Assembly: GCA_013397455.1 (NCBI GenBank)
Contig: VYZB01000215.1
Coordinates: 62,001-126,000, forward strand
Direction: 5' to 3'
Length of the DNA: 64,000 bases
Source of the DNA: Crotophaga sulcirostris
Lineage: Eukaryota; Chordata; Aves; Cuculiformes; Crotophagidae
Made by a program: the position numbers and the translations under genes. Under the pieces are notes generated by a model. The model was not told the DNA's origin. It saw only the letters and a program-made list of their open reading frames with translations, and did not search any database. Below are positions 49,655 to 61,086 of this stretch, piece after piece. Numbering within the stretch: the first letter of the stretch is position 1; the number at the start of each line of letters is the position of its first letter.

Positions 49655-49876
49655 TTGAAAGGGACACTCTGAGGTCATCTAGTTTGTTTCAATCTCTTGC
49701 TTGAAACAGAACCCATTTCTTTGCTCAGGGTCTTCGCCCTAGTCTATTTATGAAAAACTACAAGAGGTTTCACACTTCTCCTGGGCAAACTGTTATAGTG
49801 TTTGGCTAGCGACATTGTTATTTATTTATTTTTCTAACATCTAATTGGAATTTTTAGTTATCCTGGTTACACCATT
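49655..49876 (-). mobile_element. CR1 LINE 3' region, minus strand, decayed
   Basis: Plus-strand reading 'ttgaaagggacactctgag', 'gtcatctagtttgtttcaat', 'tttgctcagggtcttcgcc', 'cacttctcctgggcaaactg' and 'ttctaacatctaattggaat' is the antisense of CR1 from just inside the tail to the ORF2 end. The terminal octamers at the left edge are gone. Confidence 0.82.
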
Positions 49877-51441
49877 TCATAAATGTGCATATTTTCCTCT
49901 GAGAATTTAAACAACCTGACTAGTACTCTTCCTTTAGTGTGTATCGGTTATTTCTACTGTAAGTAGAGCTTACCCTTTAAACTTCTAAAGCTAAAAATAA
50001 GTTGTGTAAGTAAATAACATGTATAAATACTGCCTGTCAGGAATATCTGATTTGTTGGGTTTTTTTTCTTATTTGCTAATAGCATATTTCTTAATTTTTA
50101 CTAATTGCATTTAACACAAGCTGCAAATGTAATACAAATATTTTCAGAACACAAACCATAGATTTTGTAGCCAGAACACCTTGATAATTTATGTCCTGTC
50201 TTCCAATGTACCTAAATACAGCTAAAAGGCTAAATATCTGTCATTTCAAGGTAAATGCAGGGGCAGAGGCATAAACACCTTGAACACCAAAGATCAGAAC
50301 TTTAATAGTGTGTAAACTTATAGGTGAACTTCACCTGAAAACCCTATGGTATCTAGTGTGTCTCGGGGAACAGCTTGCACAAACCACTATTTGATGGATT
50401 AGTATCAATATTGTATAATTTGAAGTAGCTTCTATCTTTATAAAATTCATCAAATGATGGGACCTCCAAGTGGGAAAGTGCAGACCATAAGGATAAGCCT
50501 ATATTTCAATTAAGTTACTCTGTAATCTTCAAAAAGAAGACACTGATATGTTTAGATCTATATTAACTGCTTAATAACAGCCATGTAGTCAGTTGCACAC
50601 GTGTTTGTAAGACTGGAATAGTTAATACAACTTGGTTAAAAATCAGAAAAGTCTATGGGAATATAGAAGTTGATTCAATTTTACACAAGTTGGAAAGAAA
50701 CAGTTTTGATTTTTAGGAAGGTTTCATGTTTGTTTCTTTAATCCATCTCTCTTTATTCCACCAAGTCCACTGCAAATTCATTTTTTTAAAACAATTTTAA
50801 CCACTTACACGGCTTTGCTAGTATGAAATTTTCTCAGTAAATTTTCCTAGTAATTTTTCCCAGTTTTCGTAACCCTCACTCATCATAACCTTCCGTGGCC
50901 TTTATCTGGATGAAAGCTCTCTGAAAATGACAAAAAATTGTTTTGTCATCCTCAAAGGCCACCAAAAGAAAACTATGGGCAACCCAGTTGGGCAGTCCCT
51001 TTACTCCATGTGAGACTGTTCCAGCTAAAATAGAAATTATGGTCTGTGTCTCTAACAAAGGGTATAAATCTAAGAGAATTAATATATAGATGTTTTCATA
51101 CTTCAAAAGTGAGAAATCAGTTGTCAGCACAATCAGCACTGTTTCATTACTGTAACTTGAGATAATGCCACATCACTGAAGGTCAAAGAAATCTATAGGT
51201 TGCCCTTAAAACAACTGTGCTTACTTTCTCCAGAATTGCTGAAATGCAAAACTTGAGACAGCTGCTGAAGACATGTCCACATAAAGAGACAGCAATGGAG
51301 AAGAATTATATTTTTGTATGTTTGATAATTTATCTACTTATTAGTTACTTATTTCGGGGAAAAATATAACCATTGTTTCTATAAAGGAAGGTAAGCATCT
51401 TGAAGTTTGAAACATCAAATAGCAGAAAATCTTATGGTATG
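49877..51441. other. Intergenic DNA, nothing recognised
   Basis: No repeat or gene recognised. Confidence 0.5.
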
Positions 51442-51568
51442 TGTCAAGTCCTGCTCCTGCCACGGGTTCCCCCCCATCCCGACCTGCACAGTCAGAGAGG
51501 GAGGAGTCTTTTGGTGACTTCACAGCAAATTGGAGACCAGCAAATCTCCCAGGGTAAATTCAAAGCTA

Positions 51569-51632
51569 TTTATTTTGGGCACAGCCAAAACATCAAAACA
51601 GTGTTTATTTTGAGTACAGCCAAAATATCAAA
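51569..51632 (-). repeat. 35-bp tandem duplication carrying two AATAAA signals
   Basis: 'tttattttgggcacagcca' (51569) and 'tttattttgagtacagcca' (51604) start two copies of a 35-bp unit with a few mismatches. Each holds AATAAA on the minus strand, so the LTR has two possible polyadenylation signals. Confidence 0.88.
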
Positions 51633-51974
51633 TCAAATACCGGGGTGCACTTTCAGTTGCACCTGTCCAAGAGTTGCAAAACCAGACCTAAATCCATTCA
51701 GATCACAGTCTGATACCCTCAAGGTAGCTCGACAAAACAACACAATTTGGATCTGATCTGATGCACAGTAGTGCCATGGAAAAGAGAAGGAAAAGAAGAG
51801 AGAGGGAGAGGAATAATAGTAACGAGGGGGGAGAAGAGAAAAATTGTCACTATTCCATGGGCCACTGAAAAATGTGGTCTTCAGGAGCACGTGGCCCTGT
51901 GGTTCTTCTGCTGCATGTGTTCAGGCGGGTTCCATGGGGTGGTGGCTGTGTGCACCTGCCTTCTTGGCGGGCTT

Positions 51975-51984
51975 CTATTTATAG
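51975..51984 (-). promoter_or_regulatory. LTR TATA box
   Basis: The minus strand reads ctataaatag, about 370-410 bp upstream of the two AATAAA signals in the direction of transcription. This spacing suits the U3/R part of an LTR. Confidence 0.6.
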
Positions 51985-52275
51985 GGCAAGTCCATGCCCA
52001 ATTAGCATATTAGTAGTCTTGCTGCAAAATTTCTCGAAATTGGCACACATGAAGAAGCTCCTTTGGGAAGGTTGTGGAATTGGGGCTGGGAGTTCCATGG
52101 TCACTGGCGGTTCAACAGACCTTTGCCAGAATAATCTCTTCCGGAACCTCTTTTGATCTGCATTGGCAGTCAGATGGGGGATGCGGTGGGCAGCACCTGC
52201 TGCTGCACCTCCTCCCCCTCCTCTGCAGCAGCACAGTCAGCCCATCAGTAGCCACAACACTCAAGAAGATGTTAA

Positions 52276-52370
52276 AGACAACAATACAGACAGAGTCAGG
52301 TGACGTTTAAGACAATACAAGTAGAATCAGTTGATGTTTATGATGACAATACAAGCAGAGTCAGTCTGTA
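52276..52370 (+). repeat. Three tandem copies of a 30-34 bp unit
   Basis: Units built on 'gacaatacaagcagagtcag' with 'ttgatgttta' start near 52,276, 52,310 and 52,341. The copies differ by a few substitutions and a 3-bp indel. If the LTR extends to 52,398, they lie in its U3, where enhancer repeats are usual. Confidence 0.85.
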
Positions 52371-52398
52371 CAGTTACTAGTAGTCTGGAATATCCACA

Positions 52399-54837
52399 CT
52401 AAAAATTTCTGTTCATCCAGTTTAAAGATTTCACCCTTAGCCTACCCTGTAGATACTTCTCTAAATATTTCAAAAATATCTGACCTTAACATGAATGTCA
52501 CCTGATCTTCATTCGTACTGACATGAACTCTTTCCCAAATGCACTGTATTTTACTATGCTTTTCTGATTTAATAACTCTACTTATAGTATGTTCTTGGGA
52601 TACTAAAGATCTAACATCCACTCAGATGAACTTTAAACTTATTAGTCAAAGTAATTAATTTCTATGCCTAATTAGTATCTGACTTTAGAGGAGTTTGCTC
52701 TCTTTTACTCCTACCTTTTCCTAAAATCTCTTTGATGAGGAACTAGAGTAAAAAGTTCAGTGAAGCCACTTGAGAAATCTGAAAAAGTTTTAATTAGATT
52801 TGAGCATTTAAATATCTGTTTTGTTTCATTCCTACATTTTTATTGCCTTAGTTTACCTATTTTTCTGTCAAATTGTTAATTTCTGTCAAAGGTTTATTAT
52901 GGAATTAATATTAAGATATCAGATTTAATATTCTCCTCTTTGTTGTCCCTTCAAGATTACCAATATGACAGGGTATGCAACAAATCAGTAATCTTCATAA
53001 GAATCTAGTTCTGAAAAGGAAAAAAGTCAATATTGATTCCAAACATCCAATTGCATAACAGTCAGAAAAATATTTATATTTAATGCTGTTATTCTTTACT
53101 ATAGCCCATTTTTTGAAAACATGGTATCTTTTTAATATTTTTATTGTATTACTTAGTATTGATGTACTGAAGTTGTCTGAGACACTGTTACTACAGAAGA
53201 ATTTTTTACTTATAGCAATGAGTCCTGTATCCATTTTCTGACTGAAATTCTGGAAGATTTTTCTCCTTTCACATTGTTGCCATGTGAAACCTTATTTCTT
53301 TGGTGTTAGCATTTCAGGAAATAGAATTGAAGTAATTTTTTACTTCTTATATATAATATATGTCCCCTTCAACTTGGAATTTTCACTTAAGTGTGATGGA
53401 CTTACAGAAAAAAAGAAAAACGGGAATACATTTATGGCTTTCATAGATTTCCAGGGTTCCAGGTGTCAGCATAAAGTGTGTTTTTCAGTCTTAGTAATCG
53501 GGCTATCTTGCTTATGCCAAAATGTCTCCTTAGTTAAAGTTCAGAGAACTCTACTTCTTTGCATTCTCCCATGTTGAGGAATGGAGTTACACTCCTTAAA
53601 TAAGTGTATTCTCCTTGAATTTCCTTCATTATATCTACTTTCTTGATATCATGGTCCCAAAAAATTTTGAAGCCTTCTTCCAGGAATACACAAACTGAGA
53701 TAAAAATGGAAGTGTGAAAAGGATTGCTGAATAGATGCATAACTATTATGCATTTGAAGAGTTTTGATTAAATTGTCTTGTCTAGTTTGAGAATTGCTAT
53801 TGCAGATTTGGTTACTCAAGGTAGAGGTCAGAAACAGAAAGACACTGAGCTGTTTGACTGGCTTTATGATAAGATTTGTTATTAATTCAATAAGCAGTGT
53901 AGTAGGGCTATGTGAATAAGAGTTGGGATTCCTGATGACAGCAAGCCCTGAAAAAAATAATGTGTTGATTGAACAGAAGTGAAAAAGAGCACATTAAATT
54001 GTCTTTTGCTTTCTTCCTGGTCTTATTTTGGAATGTTCCACTAAATACTATGCAATGATGAAACCATATATTAAATTCAGTAAAGGAATTGACCTGTTTC
54101 TCAATAACCAGTATTCTATCCAAATTGCTGAGGGACTTGTTTGCCTTACAAGTTGGATAATTCCTTTTATTAATAAAGACGATAAATATCCTCATGACCC
54201 ATGTTTCCGAACGTAATCTGAGCTCTGGGAATGCTGTGGAAGCAGCACAGCTAGACCCAGACGCATTTATCCAGGATGACTCTAGATAATTTTAAATTGA
54301 TTTAAAGCTTAGTACATAGGCCCAGCTTGGAATTAATTTTGACAAAAGGTTTTAGTATTTGTTTAATTAAAGCAGTTGAACTCCCAGCTTCTTTGGAGTA
54401 CTGTGTTGCTCTCAACAAAGACATGACCTTGTTGTGCAGATGAAGAATTGTCTGACGGTGGTTTCATATTGTGTTTCTTGTCTAAATAATATTCTCTGCA
54501 GTCTTCACAAACTGTGAGGAATACAGCAACTTTCGGAGCTAGTTTTGTGAAAGGAAGCCTACACAGAAGCACTGCCCCAAGAAAATGAGACTTTGGCTAA
54601 ATCTGCCGCTCTCTAACTGGCTAGATTAACCTGGTGTAAATCAGGAAACAGAGCAATAAAAAAATGCAGACTTTTCTAATGCATTTGTGGCAGGAGACAA
54701 GAGGGTGATAGAAACCCAATGATGGAAACTAATTAGTGATGCCAGTAGTGGTTTAAGCCAGTGATCTGATATTAAAAAAAATAAAAATAATTTAACATAA
54801 AAAAAAACCCCAAATCAAACAACCAGTTGAAAGGCAG
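52399..54837. other. Intergenic DNA, nothing recognised
   Basis: AT-rich and without a recognisable repeat or gene. Confidence 0.5.
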
Positions 54838-55025
54838 GAGCACAGGCGGACATTTGCAGGTGTGTCTGGCACCATGGGGAAGGTTTAGCCCAAAGGGGGC
54901 TGCTTGGCATAGGAACTCTGCCACCAGACAAGGCTCGATATGTTGATACAGGAGCGAGAGCCGTGCTTCTCTGGCCTGCGATGCTGCTATAAACTGGATC
55001 AGATCGACTGGTTTGTCTGCACTAC
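54838..55025. other. Unexplained GC-rich patch
   Basis: Clearly richer in G and C than its surroundings, with several CpGs. It reads like old LTR or untranslated sequence ('ccatggggaaggtttagccc', 'ggagcgagagccgtgcttct', 'gctgctataaactggatc'), but I can name no family and see no open frame of note. Confidence 0.4.
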
Positions 55026-55838
55026 AGAGAATGTACTCTGTTTAGCAAATAGGTTTTAGATTATAAATCACTGATTAGTGTGGTCATTCTTGCAGTCACT
55101 CACTCCTCCTAAATACTTTGGAAACTCGGAATCTCTTTTGGGGTATGGAGGAAAGAACATTTATTTAGATGTATCTGTTTTCAATGTCTTTAAAAATAGT
55201 GTTTTTCTGGGGAAAACCAGGAAATAATTCTACTTCTAACATTTTTTCCCATGGTTATATGACTAATATTAGTTAGAATTTACAGGCTTACTAGTAAGTA
55301 ATATTTTTTTTTATTTATTTATTTTATTTTTACCTATTCTGCACATTTAATTCAAAATGTAGTATCTTTTGTCTCACTTTCTCTCCTTTTTCCTCTGTTA
55401 GAAATTTAGCCTTTGGGTGAAATAAAGGAAGTAATTACTTTTTGTCAAAATGGTGCAAGAACATAGCTCTGAGGTTATGAAAAATTCTTCATTAGTAGCG
55501 TATGTCTTCAATTTTTGCTGTTATTTTAACTGCCCTGAGAGACCTTGAAAAATGAAACTTAGCACTAATGGACCTGAAATAATACTTCTAACTTTAGCAC
55601 AGAATCTCGTATGGGTTACATTATAAATAAGAAATAGTCCGTCTTTCACATAAGAAAATGCCAGAAGTTTTACAAATGAATCATTTGATTTGGTGCTCTT
55701 CAACTGCAATTTTATTCAATGACAGAAAAAGCATCCACACTGTTCCATCATTAATAATGGTTTCCAATGTAATGCAACAAAGAAACTTTTAACATTTGGT
55801 TATGAAATCTTTTTGAATCTTTCTAGGGAGGGAAGAAA
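55026..55838. other. Intergenic DNA, nothing recognised
   Basis: AT-rich, no repeat recognised. Confidence 0.5.
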
Positions 55839-56229
55839 GTCCTCCACAGGCTGCAGGTGGATAGCTGTTCCACCATGGACCTCCATGAGCTCCAGAACAG
55901 CTTTATCTCACCATGGTATTTACCACTGCAGGAGGTGAAGGAGGAATCTCTTCTTCAGCTCCTGGAGCACCTCTTCCCCTTCCTTCTTCAATGACCTTGG
56001 TGTCTGCAGAGTTGATTCTCTCACATATTCTCCTCTTCTCTCCTGGCTGCTATTGTGCAGTATTTTTTCCCTTCTTAAATATGTTAACGCAGAGGCGCTA
56101 TCACTGTCACTGACTGGCTCAGCCTTGGCCAGTAGCAGGTTCGTCTTGGAGGTGACTGGTTCTGGCTCTATGGGAAGCCACACCCATAGCACCTCTGCTG
56201 CTAAAACTTAGCCACACAAACCCAATACA
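55839..56229 (-). mobile_element. LTR fragment (5' part), antisense
   Basis: On the plus strand: 'tcctccacaggctgcaggtg', 'ccaccatggacctccatgag', 'gcaggaggtgaaggaggaat', 'cctggagcacctcttcccc', 'atgaccttggtgtctgcag', 'agaggcgctatcactgtcac', 'aggttcgtcttggaggtgac' and the end 'ccacacaaacccaataca'. I recognise this as a common bird LTR. Read on the minus strand it starts TGTATTGGGTTTG, which marks the LTR 5' end, and has a TATA-like 'acatatttaag' at 56071-56084. The 3' half is missing. It shares its 55,976-56,055 part with the fragment at 7779-7953. Open frames here (55,913-56,113 plus, 55,920-56,192 minus) are incidental. Confidence 0.78.
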
Positions 56230-57567
56230 ATATGAAAAAAAATAACTTCAACTTACTGGGACAGATAACAAACATTTCTTAATACTTTGTTCACAGAATA
56301 TGTTTCTTCTGGGTTGTCAAACTGAGGGCTTTTCAAAGCAATGGAGGAAAGCATCTCACTACACATTCAGTTCTTCCTGGTTTATGCATTCTCTGGCATG
56401 TAAAGAACAATAGACAATTCCATAGCTGAAAATATCTCACTGAGGACAATATTGTGCCTTTTCCTATTTGAAATATTTAGAAATTGAGGTATCTAGTACC
56501 TAGAAGTAGGTACATATTCCTGATTCTTCTCTCATGTACTGTGAGGTAAAGAATTTTGAATCAAGACTTACTAAGAGGACTTTCAAATGAAATCTTTGTT
56601 TACTTTATTCAATTCTGCCTCATAAGAGTTAGTCTAAATTCATTATTCCATCACCAAAATTTCTACAGCGAACCTGAAGGAAAAAATCTGAAATTCTAAG
56701 TAGTTCAGAAACAGTAGAACTAAGTGAAAATTGTATTTAACCGTTAGTGATTTAACCATACTAATCTCAGCTAATCGCTCTTTCTTCTTTTTTCCCTACA
56801 ACAGTACCTACAGTAATCTGCTATCACCCCTTTTGTTATTTAACATAATACTTCCAGCTCTTTTTACTTTGTTAGGACTTGCAACTAGGGAAAAGCATAT
56901 GTTTATTATCTGCTGCTGTTTGACTGGGTTGAGAGCCTGAAGAACCCTCTCTGTCAGTTGCTGGTGATGAAACAGTTGTCTTTAGCAGAGCTCTGTGAAG
57001 AATTTCCATACCCTTTATATCAGATATTGACTGGGCAGATCTCTTATTTTTTGTCTGCTAAATTTAGCAGAAACAATTTAACGTAGTCAGAAGAGAGACA
57101 GGAAATGAAAATGATAGAAGCAGAGACTGCTTGATCATACAACTTGTTTCCATAGAAACCCAGCTAAAAATCAGAAGATCTAAAATATTTTATATTTAAT
57201 AAAAAAAAAAAGAATGATATATCCAAATAACTACACCTATACAAATAATAATAAAAAAAATCCAAGAAAAATGTTCACTTGAACACTATCAATAAACATC
57301 GCTGCAATGGAATCATAGTATCAATGGTGCTTCATACAATAACCATGAGGCTCTCATGAGACCAATCAGGATAGTTCTCTATAGTCTTTAAAAATATATA
57401 AATAAAATTGGTGATTTTATAATGGTGCTTACGTGTTTGTTCAGCTATCATTATTTCAATTGCAGATTTTTTTCAGGTTGTAGACAAAGATATTTTACAA
57501 TAATAGCCCACAGGTTTGTTGTTTTATTTTTTTTCTATTAATTTGGGAAGATCAATTATGTGAATAT
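56230..57567. other. Intergenic DNA, nothing recognised
   Basis: AT-rich, no repeat or gene recognised. Confidence 0.5.
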
Positions 57568-58472
57568 CATAGAATCATAGAATTGTCTGTTTGGAAAAGA
57601 CTTTTGAGGTCATGAAGTCCAACCGTACCTGTCAACTACTGAACCATATCCGTGAGCGCCTCATCTTCCTCATCTACCCATCTTTTAAACACGTTGAGCT
57701 ATGGTGACTCAACCACCTCCCTGGGCAGCCTGTTCCAGTGCCTGACCACCCTTCCGAAGAAGAAATTTTTTCTGATGTCTAATCTGAACCTTCCCTGGTG
57801 CAACTTGAGGCCATTTCCCCTCATCCTATCACCTGTCACTTGCGAGAAGAGACCAACATCTGCCTTGCTATGACCACCTTTCAGGCAGTTGTAGACAGTG
57901 ATAAAATCTCCCCTCAACCTCCTCTTCCCTAAGCTAAACAACCCCAGTTCCCTCAGCTGCCTCTCATAAGGTTTGTTCTTCAGCCCCATCACCAGCTTCC
58001 TTGCCCTTTTCTGGATGCACTCCAGCACCAAAATGTCCTTCTTGTAGTGAGGGGCCCAAAACTGCACACAGCACTTGAGATGCAGCCTCACCAGTGCTGA
58101 GTACAGGGGCACAATCACTGCCCTGCTTCTACTGGCCACGCTGTTTCTGATACAGTCCGAGATGCCATTGGCCTTTTTGACCACTTGGGTCACTGCTGGC
58201 TCATATTCAGCCGGCTGTCAGCTGACACCCCCAGGTTTTTCTCTGCCAGACAGCTTTCCAGCCACCTTCCCCTAGCCTGTAACACTGCATGGGGTCGATG
58301 TGTCCCAAGTGAAGGACTCGGCACTTGACCTTGTTGAACCTCATACCAGTGGTCATAGCCTGTCAATCCAGCCTCCCTACCCACAAGAATATTGACGTTT
58401 ATGCCTAGCTTACTGGAAACTCACCAAGGGTACACTCAGATCCTCATCCAGATCATTGATAAAGATATTTAA
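57568..58472 (-). mobile_element. CR1 LINE, 0.9 kb with 3' end, minus strand, best preserved
   Basis: Starts on the plus strand with 'tcatagaatcatagaattg' (the 3' tail) and runs 5' truncated to 58,472. The minus-strand frame 57,699-58,193 is open for 164 codons. It encodes the ORF2 C-terminus: '[20 protein letters not shown]', '[20 protein letters not shown]', '[20 protein letters not shown]', '[20 protein letters not shown]'. Upstream, 58,190-58,384 is open in a second frame ('[20 protein letters not shown]'), so a frameshift lies near 58,190. Further disruption near 58,270 breaks the leucine-rich part before it. The element stops before the RT catalytic box. Low decay suggests one of the youngest CR1 copies here. 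Confidence 0.97.
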
Positions 58473-58997
58473 GAAGTATTTGAAAATAAATTCTTTAATT
58501 TACATTTTTATTTATTATTTAAGAAATCTTACATAAAAAGAACTCACTTGTCAATCTATTCTCTTTTACAAGTTCTTGAAAAGATACATCAATTTATCTG
58601 CAGCAGTAGAATAAAATCTGTGGTCTGTCTGACAATATTCTTGTCTACTTCTAGTTTTGCATTTCTGTTACTCAGCCAAATAGGTTTCTAGAAGTAGGAA
58701 GCAGGCATTCAAAGCAACTTAATCTGGGGATACTCATCAACTGCAATTTGATCAAATTGGTCTTGCAATCAAGCCTCACTGACAATTAGCTGATGATCTT
58801 TCTTTGAGTTGCTTTTATTGCCAAGTACATGATCATTTATTAAAATGATAACTTGATTGTGATGAAAGCAAGTAAATTTTTGTAGGAAGCTCTGAAGAGA
58901 AGGATTAAGAAGTAATAGATAATGGTGTCCAGGTAGTTATTGCAAGAACTTTACAGCTTTGCCTTAACAGAGAGCTAAGTGACCGAACGCCATGAGT
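58473..58997. other. Intergenic DNA, nothing recognised
   Basis: No repeat or gene recognised. Confidence 0.5.
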
Positions 58998-59425
58998 TGT
59001 GGCAGGCAGGACAACATAAACAAGAATTGGATGAGCTGAGCTGTGGTAGGGGCTCTGGGACAACAATGACTGGAGGACAACACCTGAGAATGATGGAAAT
59101 ATCTAGTGCGATATCACCATGGTCTGACTTGATTGATGGCCTGTGCTGCAACCCCTCACATCTCTAAGATAGAGACTGGGGCAAGCTGCATACAAGCAGA
59201 GAGCCCATGACAGAGCTCAGCTGCTGTCCAGAGCCTGACACTGAGCATGGCTGGGGTGTCTGCTGTGTTTCCTCAGGCTGGGCTATGCCAGCCCACTGAA
59301 ATGGTGCCAAGGCCGTCCCAGTTAACTCTCGCTCTGTGTGTAGCTGGGCGTGTGCTTTGCAATGAGAAGATACCACTTCTTTTGCGATCTCAATAAAAAA
59401 AGAACTGATGCGCAAGGCTGGTTAT
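58998..59425 (+). mobile_element. Candidate LTR, plus strand
   Basis: A GC-richer block that begins TGTGGCAGGCAGGAC and carries a plus-strand AATAAA at about 59,392 near its end, after 'gcgtgtgctttgcaatgaga' and 'ccacttcttttgcgatctc'. This layout (U3-like block, then a polyadenylation signal and a short U5) is what an ERVK-type LTR looks like. I see no clear TATA box and no target duplication, and the right end is a guess. Confidence 0.35.
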
Positions 59426-60307
59426 ATGCTTTATTGTGTAAATTATAGAAAAGGTGATAGCAGTCTTATGTCCCCCCTGATTCTGGGATCTCTGGCTGTT
59501 GCAGTGTGGGATGAGACCCTACTTTTAAACCATAGAATGCTACTTAGAGTTCCCATCTGTAGTGGAGTTGGCCAGCCTCACTGTTTCTCACATCTTTGCA
59601 GTATTCTTCTAAGTGAGAAAGATATCAATCTCTTGCCTGTACAATACCAAACTTTACATGTGGTACATGGAGGTTTGCTTTGGGTGTTATGTTCTTACAC
59701 ATATCTGTAGTAACAGGTTCTTACAGGACACAGTTAAAGGCAGTGCATGCTGCCATCACAGTATGTGCTCAGGTTATGTAGCAGTCACTCAAACACTAAC
59801 ATATAGGTCTGTACAACCAAGGTCTATGGTTGTATTCTGTATATATTCTGTTCGAAATCACAATTTACTTGTTAAAATGTCTTCCTTAATGCCCACAGTG
59901 CACACAGTACGTGTGTGTGTGTCTGCGTGCCTGTATGTTGAGCTATTCTTGGCACAGCACGTCCCTTGCTTCGTCTCCTTCATAAACTGATCCTAGTAGT
60001 GTCCATGGATGAGTGTTCCTTTTTTTTGTCACATGGCATTAAATTTTTGCAGGATATTTCAAACTAGAATACTACTGTAGGATGACATCTAGACCTGGCA
60101 TCTAGAATTTCAGTAATGATTAAATACAATCCTATAGCAATAGGTTTTTAGTTTGCTGTATTTGCAATATATTGAGGACATATGTAGCATTCTAATACAG
60201 CATTCTGATTTTTCTTTTTTTTTTCTCTTTGGACTTCAGAGTTCATCATACAAGTTTGGCTAAAATTTATTTGATCAGTTGGTTGATTAGTTGTTTTTTT
60301 TAAGTAG
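59426..60307. other. Intergenic DNA; short (GT)n only
   Basis: A short (GT)n tract lies at about 59,909-59,923. The frames at 59,408-59,710 and 59,613-59,990 (plus) overlap and have no recognisable domain. Confidence 0.5.
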
Positions 60308-60531
60308 AACCACAGAATCATCGAATCATCTGGTTGGAAAAGACCTCTGAGAACATCAAGTCCAATTGTACCTGCCCACCACTAAACTATATCCCTGAGA
60401 AACTCATCTACCTGCTTTTAAACACCTCCAGGGATGGTGACTCAACCACCTCCCTGGGAAGTTTGTTCCAGTGCCTGACCACCCTTTCAGTAAAGAAATT
60501 TCTCCTAATGTCTAGTCTGAACCTCCCCTGA
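60308..60531 (-). mobile_element. CR1 LINE 3' end, minus strand
   Basis: Plus-strand reading 'accacagaatcatcgaatca', 'tctggttggaaaagacctct', 'accactaaactatatccct', 'ccagggatggtgactcaac', 'cacctccctgggaagtttg', 'cttcagtaaagaaattt'-like sequence and 'gtctgaacctcccctg'. It matches the 3' quarter of the 57,568 copy closely, so both come from the same or sister subfamilies. It is cut off after about 220 bp. Confidence 0.95.
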
Positions 60532-60588
60532 CTAGGCAATTATTTAAGAAAAAGAACTGGGGGATTTCATGAAAACACAAATTGCCAG

Positions 60589-60655
60589 AATCGTAACACT
60601 TCCTAACACTCTTAACACACAATCGTAACACACAATCGTAACACTTCGTAACACT
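60589..60655 (+). repeat. AATCGTAACAC minisatellite
   Basis: The motif aatcgtaacac occurs at 60,589, 60,621 and 60,634, with related 'ctaacact' and 'cttaacacac' between. The two outer copies are both followed by 'ttc-taacact', which suggests a 45-bp duplication with an inner one. Confidence 0.85.
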
Positions 60656-60774
60656 GCCATAGACTGGAGTATCTTTTCTATGGTCTTGGAGGAAGCCTAA
60701 GCACAGATGTAGGCTAAAAGCTGTGATCACAGTATGCCAAATATATATCTATTAGGCCTCGTTCCAACCCAAAC

Positions 60775-60779
60775 TAGAC
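60775..60779 (+). repeat. Possible left 5-bp target duplication of LTR
   Basis: tagac, compared with gagac at 61293-61297: four of five bases agree. Confidence 0.4.
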
Positions 60780-60890
60780 TGTTCAGGGCTCACTAGGGTA
60801 GATCCTGGGTATCCCAATCAAATTTGTGGATTCCATTCCCCTTGGGGTAGATAAAGGTGAAGTGACACCAAATGATTGATTTAAAAGAAA

Positions 60891-60896
60891 TTTATT
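60891..60896 (-). terminator. LTR polyadenylation signal AATAAA
   Basis: tttatt on the plus strand, downstream of the LTR TATA box in the minus direction. Confidence 0.6.
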
Positions 60897-61078
60897 TGCA
60901 CAGGTGATCTTAGGAATAAGATAGGCATTGGTTTGCTAAATCTGTAGTAAGGAGAAAAGAAAGAAAGTGAAGGGAGAAAAGGAAAGAGGGAGGAAACTAA
61001 GAAGGTCACCACCCTAGGCTCCAGCATGGTCTTCCAGATTCCAGGATGGCGGGTGCACTGGTGCTATCTACAGAGTAT

Positions 61079-61086
61079 TATTTATA
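61079..61086 (-). promoter_or_regulatory. LTR TATA box
   Basis: tataaata on the minus strand, about 185 bp before the AATAAA of the same LTR. Confidence 0.6.

Larger units (their letters stand above)
51442..52259 (-). mobile_element. Endogenous retrovirus LTR, antisense
   Basis: Read on the minus strand this has the order of a retroviral LTR: a U3-like GC-rich part, a TATA box ('ctataaatag', 51975-51984), a polyadenylation signal AATAAA (51604-51609, and a second at 51569-51574), then a short U5-like part ending at CTTGACA (51442). The plus strand carries a purine-rich block at 51,775-51,845. The block 51569-51632 is a 35-bp tandem duplication. The outer U3 end is uncertain: TGTTGTGG at 52,259 or TGTGGATATTCC at 52,398 both fit. 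No target duplication was found. Open frames inside (51,400-51,756 plus, 51,633-51,890 minus and others) are not genes. I cannot name the family. Confidence 0.75.

Noticed and set aside
59613..59990. 125-codon plus-strand open frame, cysteine-rich in places
   Set aside because: Overlaps another frame (59,408-59,710) on the same strand and contains the (GT)n tract. No domain.
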